This document shows positions 1 through 12,543 of a DNA stretch of 64,000 nt, in pieces. The notes beneath the pieces were generated by a model. The model saw only the letters and a program-made list of their open reading frames with translations, searched no databases and was not told the DNA's origin. Source of the DNA: Hyaloperonospora brassicae (lineage: Eukaryota > Oomycota > Peronosporomycetes > Peronosporales > Peronosporaceae); assembly GCA_947650285.1 (NCBI GenBank), contig CANTFL010001486.1, positions 363,995-427,994 on the forward strand. Reading direction: 5' to 3'. Within the stretch, counting starts at the first letter, position 1. Every line of letters starts with the position of its first letter. Position numbers and translations under genes: made by a program.

Positions 1-428
1 AGATGTTGATGGCGACTCGAGAACGGGTGTGACGCCGCAGTCCAGTGGAGAATCAAAACTCATCGTTGGAATGAACATCGAGGAGAGAGGAGTTGCCGTC
101 GACGGAGATACCGCGCCGACGGACACAGCCGTCGATGAAGAAGAAGTCGACAATGTAGATGCAACCGAAGACGAAGACAACGACGAAGAATATTTACTGG
201 ACGTAAACACCGTATGCCTCGATGAGGCAAATGATGCAACAGGATGAGGTGGACCCATCAACGGCACATTATCCATGCCATGTGTAATCCGGCTCGAAAA
301 GGTAGACGAAGGTCCGAATCGCCGAATCATGTTCTGAAAGGTCGATGACTCGCCGAGCACAATTACTTCGGGGAAGCTTGTTGCAAGCTGCCAACACAAT
401 CACGAATTCAGGTCCAGATCACGTGAGT

Positions 429-737
429 TCAATCCAGGAACGTCCACTCCAACCGCTGCAACCACAGCGAGGTTAGGATCCAGCGGACACTGAATATTAC
501 CACGACACAGGAGCGCGTTTTGTTGTCGGATGAGTTGCCGCTGACTGCCGGTTGTGCACCGCGCAACCCGGAGAGCGTGACTGTATCCGCAGCATAAGGT
601 AGAAGTTGCCTCCCGAGCTCCTGGAAGTACCCATCAGCAATACCTTGGATGGTGGTGTGACGAGCTTCAGCATCGTCGAGTTGCCGCGTGAGTCGATCAA
701 TCATTCGATCACGGTCCAAGATGCCGACCCTCGGCAA
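429..737 (-). pseudogene. Coiled-coil-like ORF remnant in the 2192-bp unit
   Basis: The minus strand reads 102 residues including DRDRMIDRLTRQLDDAEARH, a charged segment with heptad-like leucine/isoleucine spacing. Upstream on the same strand (about 760-1140) further coding-like stretches are interrupted by stops, which suggests a decayed minus-strand gene or gag-like fragment amplified with the unit. The same ORF lies at 2621-2929, 4813-5121, 7005-7313 and 9197-9505. There is no ATG at the predicted start, only TTG, so a functional product is doubtful. I do not recognise the family. Confidence 0.25.
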
Positions 738-2082
738 GGCAATCCACGGTCGGCCGAAGCAAGTCGATCATATCGATGCTTGGCAGTCTGGCGTGTCGAT
801 GAGTCAAGGGAGGCAATGGACTTGTGCAATGAGTCGATTATTTCCGTGGTATTGAGAGCGGCAGCTTTCAGACTCTTTCTCGGTCGTCGACAGATGATGC
901 TTCAATTCCACCGAGTCCTTAACGGAAGATTACATACTTCAACGAAGGGAAGCATTCTCGCGATTCGATTAAGCGATTGCAACACACAAAGACGCGATAT
1001 CTGCTGAATGATCGGTGGAAGGAGCGACGTCAGCGACCATCAAAGTGCCCAAGTCAGGGAGCGTTGCGATCGAAGAATGGACTGTCGTACGGACGCGTCG
1101 AAGAGTGGTCGACGAGACTTCAACAAAGTCACGACCACCCGGGTCAACTCAATCTCTCGACATTGCATACGATCGTCGAAGCCTCAGATTGAGCGACGAG
1201 GTCCGGCGTATCCGGCGACACACGTGAGCCATAGCCAAGGGAATACGAGTCTTGTACAGCGCGACTGAGAAGACACCGGACCGGTAATATCAATGGACGT
1301 TGTTCATCCCGAAGAACAATGCAGAACGTCGGCGAACGGGATGTAGACGAACCGGATGCCAGCAAACCCGCGTTTATAGTCCAGAGCGCGAGTAGATCGA
1401 GCGTCAGTTGTGACATTTGTTTCTCTGAAAACTAGGAGAAGGACAGAGAGGCACTCAAACTGGCTAGGCGATACAGCAAAAGAGACAAACCAATACAGTG
1501 CAGAAGTTTCGAAGTCCAAGACATGCGTACACTTCAGGTAAGTCCCTGTGCGGGCTCGATTATACCTGCCGTAGAACCTCGAGAGGTATAGATTGTAGAG
1601 GTCTTGACTGGTAGAGCCAAGAAGTTAGGAAGGCCCGGGTTGGATAACGCTTGCTACTAGCGAAAGAAGTAGTCTCGTCGCCGATGAGCCGGTAAATATC
1701 CGTAACAAGGACCGTTTGGAGTCTAGTCGATGTCAAGCCAGTGAGCGTCGGGAGTAGGCACCGTTCGTTTTCTAAAGACTTGTCCAGCTGACGAGTCGGT
1801 GGACCTCAGCCGAGGTCATCGTAATTCTTCTAGTTGGGAGTATACTACACCCGGTGACCTGTAGAAAAGCGTAAAGCGTCGGCTTCAACCGGTTGGTGTG
1901 AAGCCACAAGAAGTGGAAGGGTTCGAATCTGCTGAGCTCAGGCAGGCTTCTGGAGCATTTGGTTGCAAGAATCGGTTGGGCAAAATCCACAACTGAACTT
2001 GAACGGGTGGACCGCGTAGGGATTCATCCTAACGTACCAGCCCATTTCGCCGACTTAGCTCCGCGATTGTTGTGCTTGTGCG

Positions 2083-2439
2083 ATGAGGGTGTATTATTAC
2101 AGATCTGAACAACTACTATACTACACAGACGTCACAGCATGCGACGACGAGGTGACACCCGCTGACATCGAACTAGACGCCGCGAATGGAGCAGATGTTG
2201 ATGGCGACTCGAGAACGGGTGTGACGCCGCAGTCCAGTGGAGAATCAAAACTCATCGTTGGAACGAACATCGAGGAGAGAGGAGTTGCCGTCGACGGAGA
2301 TACCGCGCCGACGGACACAGCCGTCGATGAAGAAGAAGTCGACAATGTCGATGCAACCGAAGACGAAGACAACGACGAAGAATATTTACTGGACGTAAAC
2401 ACCGCATGCCTCGATGAGGCAAATGATGCAACAGGATGA
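2083..2439 (+). CDS. Acidic 118-aa ORF of the 2192-bp unit (hypothetical)
   Basis: This open frame starts with MRVYYYRSEQ and becomes strongly acidic, with Asp/Glu clusters such as DEEEVDNVD and EDEDNDEEY in the second half. It recurs at 4275-4631, 6467-6823 and 8659-9015, with a partial copy at the window start (to 247). Copies differ by a few residues only (Met/Thr, Val/Ala). I see no domain, signal peptide or membrane segment. The same DNA has a serine-rich open frame on the other strand, as expected when a GAY/GAR-rich sequence is read in reverse, so an open frame here is weak evidence of a gene. Confidence 0.2.
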   Translation: MRVYYYRSEQLLYYTDVTACDDEVTPADIELDAANGADVDGDSRTGVTPQSSGESKLIVGTNIEERGVAVDGDTAPTDTAVDEEEVDNVDATEDEDNDEEYLLDVNTACLDEANDATG

Positions 2440-5400
2440 GGTGGACCCATCAACGGCACATTATCCATGCCATGTGTAATCCGGCTCGAAAAGGTAGACG
2501 AAGGTCCGAATCGCCGAATCATGTTCTGAAAGGTCGATGACTCGCCGAGCACAATTACTTCGGGGAAGCTTGTTGCAAGCAGCCAACACAATCACGAATT
2601 CAGGTCCAGATCACGTGAGTTCAATCCAGGAACGTCCACTCCAACCGCTGCAACCACAGCGAGGTTAGGATCCAGCGGACACTGAATATTACCACGACAC
2701 AGGAGCGCGTTTTGTTGTCGGATGAGTTGCCGCTGACTGCCGGTTGTGCACCGCGCAACCCGGAGAGCGTGACTGTATCCGCAGCATAAGGTAGAAGTTG
2801 CCTCCCGAGCTCCTGGAAGTACCCATCAGCAATACCTTGGATGGTGGTGTGACGAGCTTCAGCATCGTCGAGTTGCCGCGTGAGTCGATCAATCATTCGA
2901 TCACGGTCCAAGATGCCGACCTTCAGCAAGGCAATCCACGGTCGGCCGAAGCAAGTCGATCATATCGATGCTTGGCAGTCTGGCGTGTCGATGAGTCAAG
3001 GTAGGCAATGGACTTGTGCAATGAGTCGATTATTTCCGTGGTATTGAGAGCGGCAGCTTTCAGACTCTTTCTCGGTCGTCGACAGATGATGCTTCAATTC
3101 CACCGAGTCCTTAACGGAAGATTACATACTTCAACGAAGGGAAGCATTCTCGCGATTCGATTAAGCGATTGCAACACACAAAGACGCGATATCTGCTGAA
3201 TGATCGGTGGAAGGAGCGACGTCAGCGACCATCAAAGTGCCCAAGTCAGGGAGCGTTGCGATCGAAGAATGGACTGTCGTACGGACGCGTCGAAGAGTGG
3301 TCGACGAGACTTCAACAAAGTCACGACCACCCGGGTCAACTCAATCTCTCGACATTGCATACGATCGTCGAAGCCTCAGATTGAGCGACGAGGTCCGGCG
3401 TATCCGGCGACACACGTGAGCCATAGCCAAGGGAATACGAGTCTTGTACAGCGCGACTGAGAAGACACCGGACCGGTAATATCAATGGACGTTGTTCATC
3501 CCGAAGAACAATGCAGAACGTCGGCGAACGGGATGTAGACGAACCGGATGCCAGCAAACCCGCGTTTATAGTCCAGAGCGCGAGTAGATCGAGCGTCAGT
3601 TGTGACATTTGTTTCTCTGAAAACTAGGAGAAGGACAGAGAGGCACTCAAACTGGCTAGGCGATACAGCAAAAGAGACAAACCAATACAGTGCAGAAGTT
3701 TCGAAGTCCAAGACATGCGTACACTTCAGGTAAGTCCCTGCGCGGGCTCGATTATACCTGCCGTAGAACCTCGAGAGGTATAGATTGTAGAGGTCTTGAC
3801 TGGTAGAGCCAAGAAGTTAGGAAGGCCCGGGTTGGATAACGCTTGCTACTAGCGAAAGAAGTAGTCTCGTCGCCGATGAGCCGGTAAATATCCGTAACAA
3901 GGACCGTTTGGAGTCTAGTCGATGTCAAGCCAGTGAGCGTCGGGAGTAGGCACCGTTCGTTTTCTAAAGACTTGTCCAGCTGACGAGTCGGTGGACCTCA
4001 GCCGAGGTCATCGTAATTCTTCTAGTTGGGAGTATACTACACCCGGTGACCTGTAGAAAAGCGTAAAGCGTCGGCTTCAACCGGTTGGTGTGAAGCCACA
4101 AGAAGTGGAAGGGTTCGAATCTGCTGAGCTCAGGCAGGCTTCTGGAGCATTTGGTTGCAAGAATCGGTTGGGCAAAATCCACAACTGAACTTGAACGGGT
4201 GGACCGCGTAGGGATTCATCCTAACGTACCAGCCCATTTCGCCGACTTAGCTCCGCGATTGTTGTGCTTGTGCGATGAGGGTGTATTATTACAGATCTGA
4301 ACAACTACTATACTACACAGACGTCACAGCATGCGACGACGAGGTGACACCCGCTGACATCGAACTAGACGCCGCGAATGGAGCAGATGTTGATGGCGAC
4401 TCGAGAACGGGTGTGACGCCGCAGTCCAGTGGAGAATCAAAACTCATCGTTGGAATGAACATCGAGGAGAGAGGAGTTGCCGTCGACGGAGATACCGCGC
4501 CGACGGACACAGCCGTCGATGAAGAAGAAGTCGACAATGTAGATGCAACCGAAGACGAAGACAACGACGAAGAATATTTACTGGACGTAAACACCGTATG
4601 CCTCGATGAGGCAAATGATGCAACAGGATGAGGTGGACCCACCAACGGCTCATTATCCATGCCATGTGTAATCCGGCTCGAAAAGGTAGACGAAGGTCCG
4701 AATCGCCGAATCATGTTCTGAAAGGTCGATGACTCGCCGAGCACAATTACTTCGGGGAAGCTTGTTGCAAGCAGCCAACACAATCACGAATTCAGGTCCA
4801 GATCACGTGAGTTCAATCCAGGAACGTCCACTCCAACCGCTGCAACCACAGCGAGGTTAGGATCCAGCGGACACTGAATATTACCACGACACAGGAGCGC
4901 GTTTTGTTGTCGGATGAGTTGCCGCTGACTGCCGGTTGTGCACCGCGCAACCCGGAGAGCGTGACTGTATCCGCAGCATAAGGTAGAAGTTGCCTCCCGA
5001 GCTCCTGGAAGTACCCATCAGCAATACCTTGGATGGTGGTGTGACGAGCTTCAGCATCGTCGAGTTGCCGCGTGAGTCGATCAATCATTCGATCACGGTC
5101 CAAGATGCCGACCCTCGGCAAGGCAATCCACGGTCGGCCGAAGCAAGTCGATCATATCGATGCTTGGCAGTCTGGCGTGTCGATGAGTCAAGGTAGGCAA
5201 TGGACTTGTGCAATGAGTCGATTATTTCCGTGGTATTGAGAGCGGCAGCTTTCAGACTCTTTCTCGGTCGTCGACAGATGATGCTTCAATTCCACCGAGT
5301 CCTTAACGGAAGATTACATACTTCAACGAAGGGAAGCATTCTCGCGATTCGATTAAGCGATTGCAACACACAAAGACGCGATATCTGCTGAATGATCGGT

Positions 5401-8400
5401 GGACGGAGCGACGTCAGCGACCATCAAAGTGCCCAAGTCAGGGAGCGTTGCGATCGAAGAATGGACTGTCGTACGGACGCGTCGAAGAGTGGTCGACGAG
5501 ACTTCAACAAAGTCACGACCACCCGGGTCAACTCAATCTCTCGACGTTGCATACGATCGTCGAAGCCTCAGATTGAGCGACGAGGTCCGGCGTATCCGGC
5601 GACACACGTGAGCCATAGCCAAGGGAATACGAGTCTTGTACAGCGCGACTGAGAAGACACCGGACCGGTAATATCAATGGACGTTGTTCATCCCGAAGAA
5701 CAATGCAGAACGTCGGCGAACGGGATGTAGACGAACCGGATGCCAGCAAACCCGCGTTTATAGTCCAGAGCGCGAGTAGATCGAGCGTCAGTTGTGACAT
5801 TTGTTTCTCTGAAAACTAGGAGAAGGACAGAGAGGCACTCAAACTGGCTAGGCGATACAGCAAAAGAGACAAACCAATACAGTGCAGAAGTTTCGAAGTC
5901 CAAGACATGCGTACACTTCAGGTAAGTCCCTGCGCGGGCTCGATTATACCTGCCGTAGAACCTCGAGAGGTATAGATTGTAGAGGTCTTGACTGGTAGAG
6001 CCAAGAAGTTAGGAAGGCCCGGGTTGGATAACGCTTGCTACTAGCGAAAGAAGTAGTCTCGTCGCCGATGAGCCGGTAAATATCCGTAACAAGGACCGTT
6101 TGGAGTCTAGTCGATGTCAAGCCAGTGAGCGTCGGGAGTAGGCACCGTTCGTTTTCTAAAGACTTGTCCAGCTGACGAGTCGGTGGACCTCAGCCGAGGT
6201 CATCGTAATTCTTCTAGTTGGGAGTATACTACACCCGGTGACCTGTAGAAAAGCGTAAAGCGTCGGCTTCAACCGGTTGGTGTGAAGCCACAAGAAGTGG
6301 AAGGGTTCGAATCTGCTGAGCTCAGGCAGGCTTCTGGAGCATTTGGTTGCAAGAATCGGTTGGGCAAAATCCACAACTGAACTTGAACGGGTGGACCGCG
6401 TAGGGATTCATCCTAACGTACCAGCCCATTTCGCCGACTTAGCTCCGCGATTGTTGTGCTTGTGCGATGAGGGTGTATTATTACAGATCTGAACAACTAC
6501 TATACTACACAGACGTCACAGCATGCGACGACGAGGTGACACCCGCTGACATCGAACTAGACGCCGCGAATGGAGCAGATGTTGATGGCGACTCGAGAAC
6601 GGGTGTGACGCCGCAGTCCAGTGGAGAATCAAAACTCATCGTTGGAACGAACATCGAGGAGAGAGGAGTTGCCGTCGACGGAGATACCGCGCCGACGGAC
6701 ACAGCCGTCGATGAAGAAGAAGTCGACAATGTAGATGCAACCGAAGACGAAGACAACGACGAAGAATATTTACTGGACGTAAACACCGTATGCCTCGATG
6801 AGGCAAATGATGCAACAGGATGAGGTGGACCCACCAACGGCTCATTATCCATGCCATGTGTAATCCGGCTCGAAAAGGTAGACGAAGGTCCGAATCGCCG
6901 AATCATGTTCTGAAAGGTCGATGACTCGCCGAGCACAATTACTTCGGGGAAGCTTGTTGCAAGCAGCCAACACAATCACGAATTCAGGTCCAGATCACGT
7001 GAGTTCAATCCAGGAACGTCCACTCCAACCGCTGCAACCACAGCGAGGTTAGGATCCAGCGGACACTGAATATTACCACGACACAGAAGCGCGTTTTGTT
7101 GTCGGATGAGTTGCCGCTGACTGCCGGTTGTGCACCGCGCAACCCGGAGAGCGTGACTGTATCCGCAGCATAAGGTAGAAGTTGCCTCCCGAGCTCCTGG
7201 AAGTACCCATCAGCAATACCTTGGATGGTGGTGTGACGAGCTTCAGCATCGTCGAGTTGCCGCGTGAGTCGATCAATCATTCGATCACGGTCCAAGATGC
7301 CGACCCTCGGCAAGGCAATCCACGGTCGGCCGAAGCAAGTCGATCATATCGATGCTTGGCAGTCTGGCGTGTCGATGAGTCAAGGTAGGCAATGGACTTG
7401 TGCAATGAGTCGATTATTTCCGTGGTATTGAGAGCGGCAGCTTTCAGACTCTTTCTCGGTCGTCGACAGATGATGCTTCAATTCCACCGAGTCCTTAACG
7501 GAAGATTACATACTTCAACGAAGGGAAGCATTCTCGCGATTCGATTAAGCGATTGTAACACACAAAGACGCGATATCTGCTGAATGATCGGTGGACGGAG
7601 CGACGTCAGCGACCATCAAAGTGCCCAAGTCAGGGAGCGTTGCGATCGAAGAATGGACTGTCGTACGGACGCGTCGAAGAGTGGTCGACGAGACTTCAAC
7701 AAAGTCACGACCACCCGGGTCAACTCAATCTCTCGACGTTGCATACGATCGTCGAAGCCTCAGATTGAGCGACGAGGTCCGGCGTATCCGGCGACACACG
7801 TGAGCCATAGCCAAGGGAATACGAGTCTTGTACAGCGCGACTGAGAAGACACCGGACCGGTAATATCAATGGACGTTGTTCATCCCGAAGAACAATGCAG
7901 AACGTCGGCGAACGGGATGTAGACGAACCGGATGCCAGCAAACCCGCGTTTATAGTCCAGAGCGCGAGTAGATCGAGCGTCAGTTGTGACATTTGTTTCT
8001 CTGAAAACTAGGAGAAGGACAGAGAGGCACTCAAACTGGCTAGGCGATACAGCAAAAGAGACAAACCAATACAGTGCAGAAGTTTCGAAGTCCAAGACAT
8101 GCGTACACTTCAGGTAAGTCCCTGCGCGGGCTCGATTATACCTGCCGTAGAACCTCGAGAGGTATAGATTGTAGAGGTCTTGACTGGTAGAGCCAAGAAG
8201 TTAGGAAGGCCCGGGTTGGATAACGCTTGCTACTAGCGAAAGAAGTAGTCTCGTCGCCGATGAGCCGGTAAATATCCGTAACAAGGACCGTTTGGAGTCT
8301 AGTCGATGTCAAGCCAGTGAGCGTCGGGAGTAGGCACCGTTCGTTTTCTAAAGACTTGTCCAGCTGACGAGTCGGTGGACCTCAGCCGAGGTCATCGTAA

Positions 8401-10242
8401 TTCTTCTAGTTGGGAGTATACTACACCCGGTGACCTGTAGAAAAGCGTAAAGCGTCGGCTTCAACCGGTTGGTGTGAAGCCACAAGAAGTGGAAGGGTTC
8501 GAATCTGCTGAGCTCAGGCAGGCTTCTGGAGCATTTGGTTGCAAGAATCGGTTGGGCAAAATCCACAACTGAACTTGAACGGGTGGACCGCGTAGGGATT
8601 CATCCTAACGTACCAGCCCATTTCGCCGACTTAGCTCCGCGATTGTTGTGCTTGTGCGATGAGGGTGTATTATTACAGATCTGAACAACTACTATACTAC
8701 ACAGACGTCACAGCATGCGACGACGAGGTGACACCCGCTGACATCGAACTAGACGCCGCGAATGGAGCAGATGTTGATGGCGACTCGAGAACGGGTGTGA
8801 CGCCGCAGTCCAGTGGAGAATCAAAACTCATCGTTGGAACGAACATCGAGGAGAGAGGAGTTGCCGTCGACGGAGATACCGCGCCGACGGACACAGCCGT
8901 CGATGAAGAAGAAGTCGACAATGTAGATGCAACCGAAGACGAAGACAACGACGAAGAATATTTACTGGACGTAAACACCGTATGCCTCGATGAGGCAAAT
9001 GATGCAACAGGATGAGGTGGACCCACCAACGGCTCATTATCCATGCCATGTGTAATCCGGCTCGAAAAGGTAGACGAAGGTCCGAATCGCCGAATCATGT
9101 TCTGAAAGGTCGATGACTCGCCGAGCACAATTACTTCGGGGAAGCTTGTTGCAAGCAGCCAACACAATCACGAATTCAGGTCCAGATCACGTGAGTTCAA
9201 TCCAGGAACGTCCACTCCAACCGCTGCAACCACAGCGAGGTTAGGATCCAGCGGACACTGAATATTACCACGACACAGGAGCGCGTTTTGTTGTCGGATG
9301 AGTTGCCGCTGACTGCCGGTTGTGCACCGCGCAACCCGGAGAGCGTGACTGTATCCGCAGCATAAGGTAGAAGTTGCCTCCCGAGCTCCTGGAAGTACCC
9401 ATCAGCAATACCTTGGATGGTGGTGTGACGAGCTTCAGCATCGTCGAGTTGCCGCGTGAGTCGATCAATCATTCGATCACGGTCCAAGATGCCGACCCTC
9501 GGCAAGGCAATCCACGGTCGGCCGAAGCAAGTCGATCATATCGATGCTTGGCAGTCTGGCGTGTCGATGAGTCAAGGTAGGCAATGGACTTGTGCAATGA
9601 GTCGATTATTTCCGTGGTATTGAGAGCGGCAGCTTTCAGACTCTTTCTCGGTCGTCGACAGATGATGCTTCAATTCCACCGAGTCCTTAACGGAAGATTA
9701 CATACTTCAACGAAGGGAAGCATTCTCGCGATTCGATTAAGCGATTGTAACACACAAAGACGCGATATCTGCTGAATGATCGGTGGACGGAGCGACGTCA
9801 GCGACCATCAAAGTGCCCAAGTCAGGGAGCGTTGCGATCGAAGAATGGACTGTCGTACGGACGCGTCGAAGAGTGGTCGACGAGACTTCAACAAAGTCAC
9901 GACCACCCGGGTCAACTCAATCTCTCGACATTGCATACGATCGTCGAAGCCTCAGATTGAGCGACGAGGTCCGGCGTATCCGGCGACACACGTGAGCCAT
10001 AGCCAAGGGAATACGAGTCTTGTACAGCGCGACTGAGAAGACACCGGACCGGTAATATCAATGGACGTTGTTCATCCCGAAGAACAATGCAGAACGTCGG
10101 CGAACGGGATGTAGACGAACCGGATGCCAGCAAACCCGCGTTTATAGTCCAGAGCGCGAGTAGATCGAGCGTCAGTTGTGACATTTGTTTCTCTGAAAAC
10201 TAGGAGAAGGACAGAGAGGCACTCAAACTGGCTAGGCGATAC

Positions 10243-10342
10243 NNNNNNNNNNNNNNNNNNNNNNNNNNNNNNNNNNNNNNNNNNNNNNNNNNNNNNNNNN
10301 NNNNNNNNNNNNNNNNNNNNNNNNNNNNNNNNNNNNNNNNNN
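10243..10342. other. Assembly gap (100 N)
   Basis: Exactly 100 N bases separate the 2192-bp array from unrelated retrotransposon sequence. The round number suggests a placeholder of unknown true length. The array may therefore contain many more copies than are shown, and the apparent adjacency of the array and the LTR at 10360 is not proven. Confidence 0.99.
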
Positions 10343-10359
10343 TCGTGTAACCCGGAGAG

Positions 10360-12162
10360 TGTAATGAAGTCGATCTTACAAATTTGCAGATGTGAGAGTC
10401 GATCTTCCACTTGACCTGACTTACCGACTCACGGAGGGGGTAATCCGATCCGTGCCTTTGTTTATAGCCTTGTGCTTCCCTTGTGTACCCGTCGCCTGGA
10501 CTGGCTTGAGCTCTTCGTAATGGCCTTGGTAGATGTCGATCTCGCTGTGGGTTTGATGTTGAGAGTTCGCTTCCGGTGCGGAAATCTTCACTCCACGAAC
10601 TGGGGTTCTGTGATCATTATCTTGAGTCGCGGCGATCTCTGTGTAAAGATGTAGCGAGTTTAATATTAAATCATACCGATCTCGATTCGTCTTCGCGATC
10701 GGGGTCTTTGCTGTGCGGAAATCTTCACTCAGCAAATAGTAGTCTTGCGTCGATCTTGCGTTGGGATCGGTCCGATCTGGTCTTGGGATCGGCCGATTTT
10801 GCCGGAAGTGCGCAATGTGGGTGGATCGGTTTCATGTTTCGCCAAAATGAAACGTGCCGATCTGCCCTGTAGACCGCTTCAGTCTTTCTCGGTCTTGTCT
10901 TGAACTACTTATCCATATGTCCTGACCACTTGAGCCGTCTCGCGATCTTGTAACCAAAATCCTTTTCCTTTACCGTCGTTTGCTGCTACCCTAGCAGTTC
11001 AGTTGAGTGTGAGAGCTTGATCGATCCGAACCAGATTGTGCGAAATCGCTCTTCCCGATCTCAGCCAACAATCTAAGATCGGTCTTCTCTGTTGTTCCAA
11101 CACGCGTGCCTTACACCGCCAAGGAATTTTAAATAAATCTTGCCCGGAGAAGAAGGGTGGACGTGCGTCGTTAGCAGAAGAAGTAGACTTCAAGTCTGCT
11201 AATTTACCAACCAAATTAATAGCCAACCTATCCTTACGCCTATTCCAAACCGTACGTCACTCTCCAAACCGATATCACCTTTAAGCTTGACCATCCCCTT
11301 GAACACTTGTCGCAATTTCATGACCTGTACTTAAACGACAGCGCCAATAACCCCCGATTTCGTACCTAATCGCTGACAGAGGGCCAAATCCCAAATACGG
11401 TACTAAATTCTCATTTTTTGGTACCAAAGAGCCCAAAATAGTACCCAAATGCCAAATGTGTCTAAACCCACTTTGCAACGTCAATTCGACCGGCTTCCAC
11501 TGACTTTTTCGGTCTGAACTTTCGAGACATCACTCATAGACCTTCAACAAACAGATTCAATACGATCCAATAGCTCCATCAGCGAAAACAATGATTAATA
11601 GGGAACATGACCAATCAGGTGCTCGATTCGAGATCGTTGAGCATCGACACGGTACAATTCAGCAGTAGATGTTCTTCTGTTCATTGTATGTGCTCCAATA
11701 TCACCCTTCAGCGTTTATCTGGTCCACCAGACGCTCCACATGTCTTATAATAACTCTCTGGACTCCCGTGGGTATTCACACTTCCAGATCGGGCTATAAT
11801 GACCCAAAATCAGTACCCCCATTGCGGGAACAGTTTTGTGTCACCGATCTGCCTGACGTTACACCTCCGTCACAGAGTCATTTCGCACCACCTGGTCCCA
11901 GATCACACCGCGGAAATCATATGTACTTGCAACTCGTCCCAGATTAATCTATCGACATCATCCTTTTCTGCTCCTCGTCCCAAATCGTTGCATGTACATT
12001 ATTCTGGCGACAGTTATATCGGATCGCTGATTCCCGTTGGAACCATCTTGCATCTCCTATTGTATCGATCGATCGCTTGGTTCCGTTTTCCACCAGTAAG
12101 TGAATCCTTAACAGGGTGGCCACCAATCCACATCCTATAATTCGATAATGACTTTGCCACAA
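10360..12162 (-). mobile_element. Ty3/gypsy-type LTR, inverted copy (LTR0)
   Basis: This is the reverse-complement relative of the LTRs ending at 15763, 26737 and 56568. On the minus strand it begins TGTGGCAAAGTC and ends GACTTCATTACA, matching the family terminal inverted repeat TGTGGTAAAGTC/GACTTTACCACA with a few changes. The next bases on its 5' side (12163 upward) are a purine-rich tract and gypsy 3' internal sequence, so this is the 3' LTR of an inverted element. It is about 1.8 kb, slightly shorter than LTR2 (1912) and LTR3 (1921). The left flank is only 17 bp before the N gap. Confidence 0.85.
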
Positions 12163-12173
12163 AAGCCCCCTGT
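12163..12173 (-). other. Polypurine tract before LTR0
   Basis: On the minus strand the bases just before the LTR read CAGGGGGCTTT. The same context (cttcagtacagggggc) precedes LTR3 at 54638-54647. A purine-rich tract directly 5' of an LTR is the usual plus-strand priming site of LTR retrotransposons, and its conservation between two copies supports this role. Confidence 0.65.
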
Positions 12174-12543
12174 ACTGAAGTCTTTTGGGCATCAATCGGC
12201 TTCAATTCAGTCACTCATCAACTTCGATCCTTCCTCGATCCTAATCATTCAGTAAGGTATTTTACTGACTGTCTCCAGACTCACACACGTAACTTCATCT
12301 ACCAGCATGTGCTACCTCCTTTTACATCTTGCAACCCCATCCATCCGCGTATGCTACCGCCTAGCACACCTGCCCCGACCGGTAAGGCTCGTCCGAATTG
12401 CCTTCGTAAGACTGCATCACTTCTAAACGGTTTTGACTTACTCGTCTACGCTCAAACTCTTGCAAGATATCCCCACAACTCAGATCGGCCTCATCCACCC
12501 AGCTCAGGTCGTGATATCCTCTTCATTTCACCGGAAAGTAATC
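12174..12543 (-). pseudogene. Gypsy 3' internal remnant: chromodomain end and hairpin repeats
   Basis: Read on the minus strand, the right end of this segment encodes a GYHDLSWVDEADLSCGD-like tail of a retroviral-type chromodomain, closely related to element A at 23450-23560. An in-frame TGA replaces the Trp before KGYHD, and element A carries TGA at the same site. Beyond it lie two degenerate 42-bp hairpin repeats (one intact at 12349-12369) and then the purine tract. The segment is cut at about 12543, where copia sequence takes over within one apparent open frame, so it is the truncated 3' end of an inverted gypsy element. Confidence 0.7.

Larger units (their letters stand above)
1..10242. 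repeat. 2192-bp tandem repeat array (about 4.67 copies)
   Basis: The sequence at 1 recurs at 2193, 4385, 6577 and 8769, so the period is exactly 2192 bp with no length change between copies. Four full copies and a 1474-bp partial copy are present. The array is open at the left window edge and runs into the N gap on the right. Copies differ by scattered substitutions: for example gtagatg versus gtcgatg near 157/2349, ccatcaacggcaca versus ccaccaacggctca near 256/4640, and ttgcaacac versus ttgtaacac in the last two copies. No rRNA, tRNA or transposase is recognisable in the unit. It may be a satellite or an amplified decayed gene fragment; I cannot tell which. Confidence 0.97.

Noticed and set aside
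1915..1935. tRNA-like B-box (gggttcgaatc) in the 2192-bp unit
   Set aside because: The flanking bases cannot form a T-stem, and no acceptor stem or A-box lies at the right distance.
2121..2591. 156-aa serine-rich minus-strand ORF of the 2192-bp unit
   Set aside because: It overlaps the acidic frame on the other strand; a Ser/Thr-rich reading is the expected antisense of Asp/Glu-rich codons.
1..10242. rDNA intergenic spacer array
   Set aside because: No 18S, 5.8S, 28S or 5S sequence is recognisable in or beside the unit.
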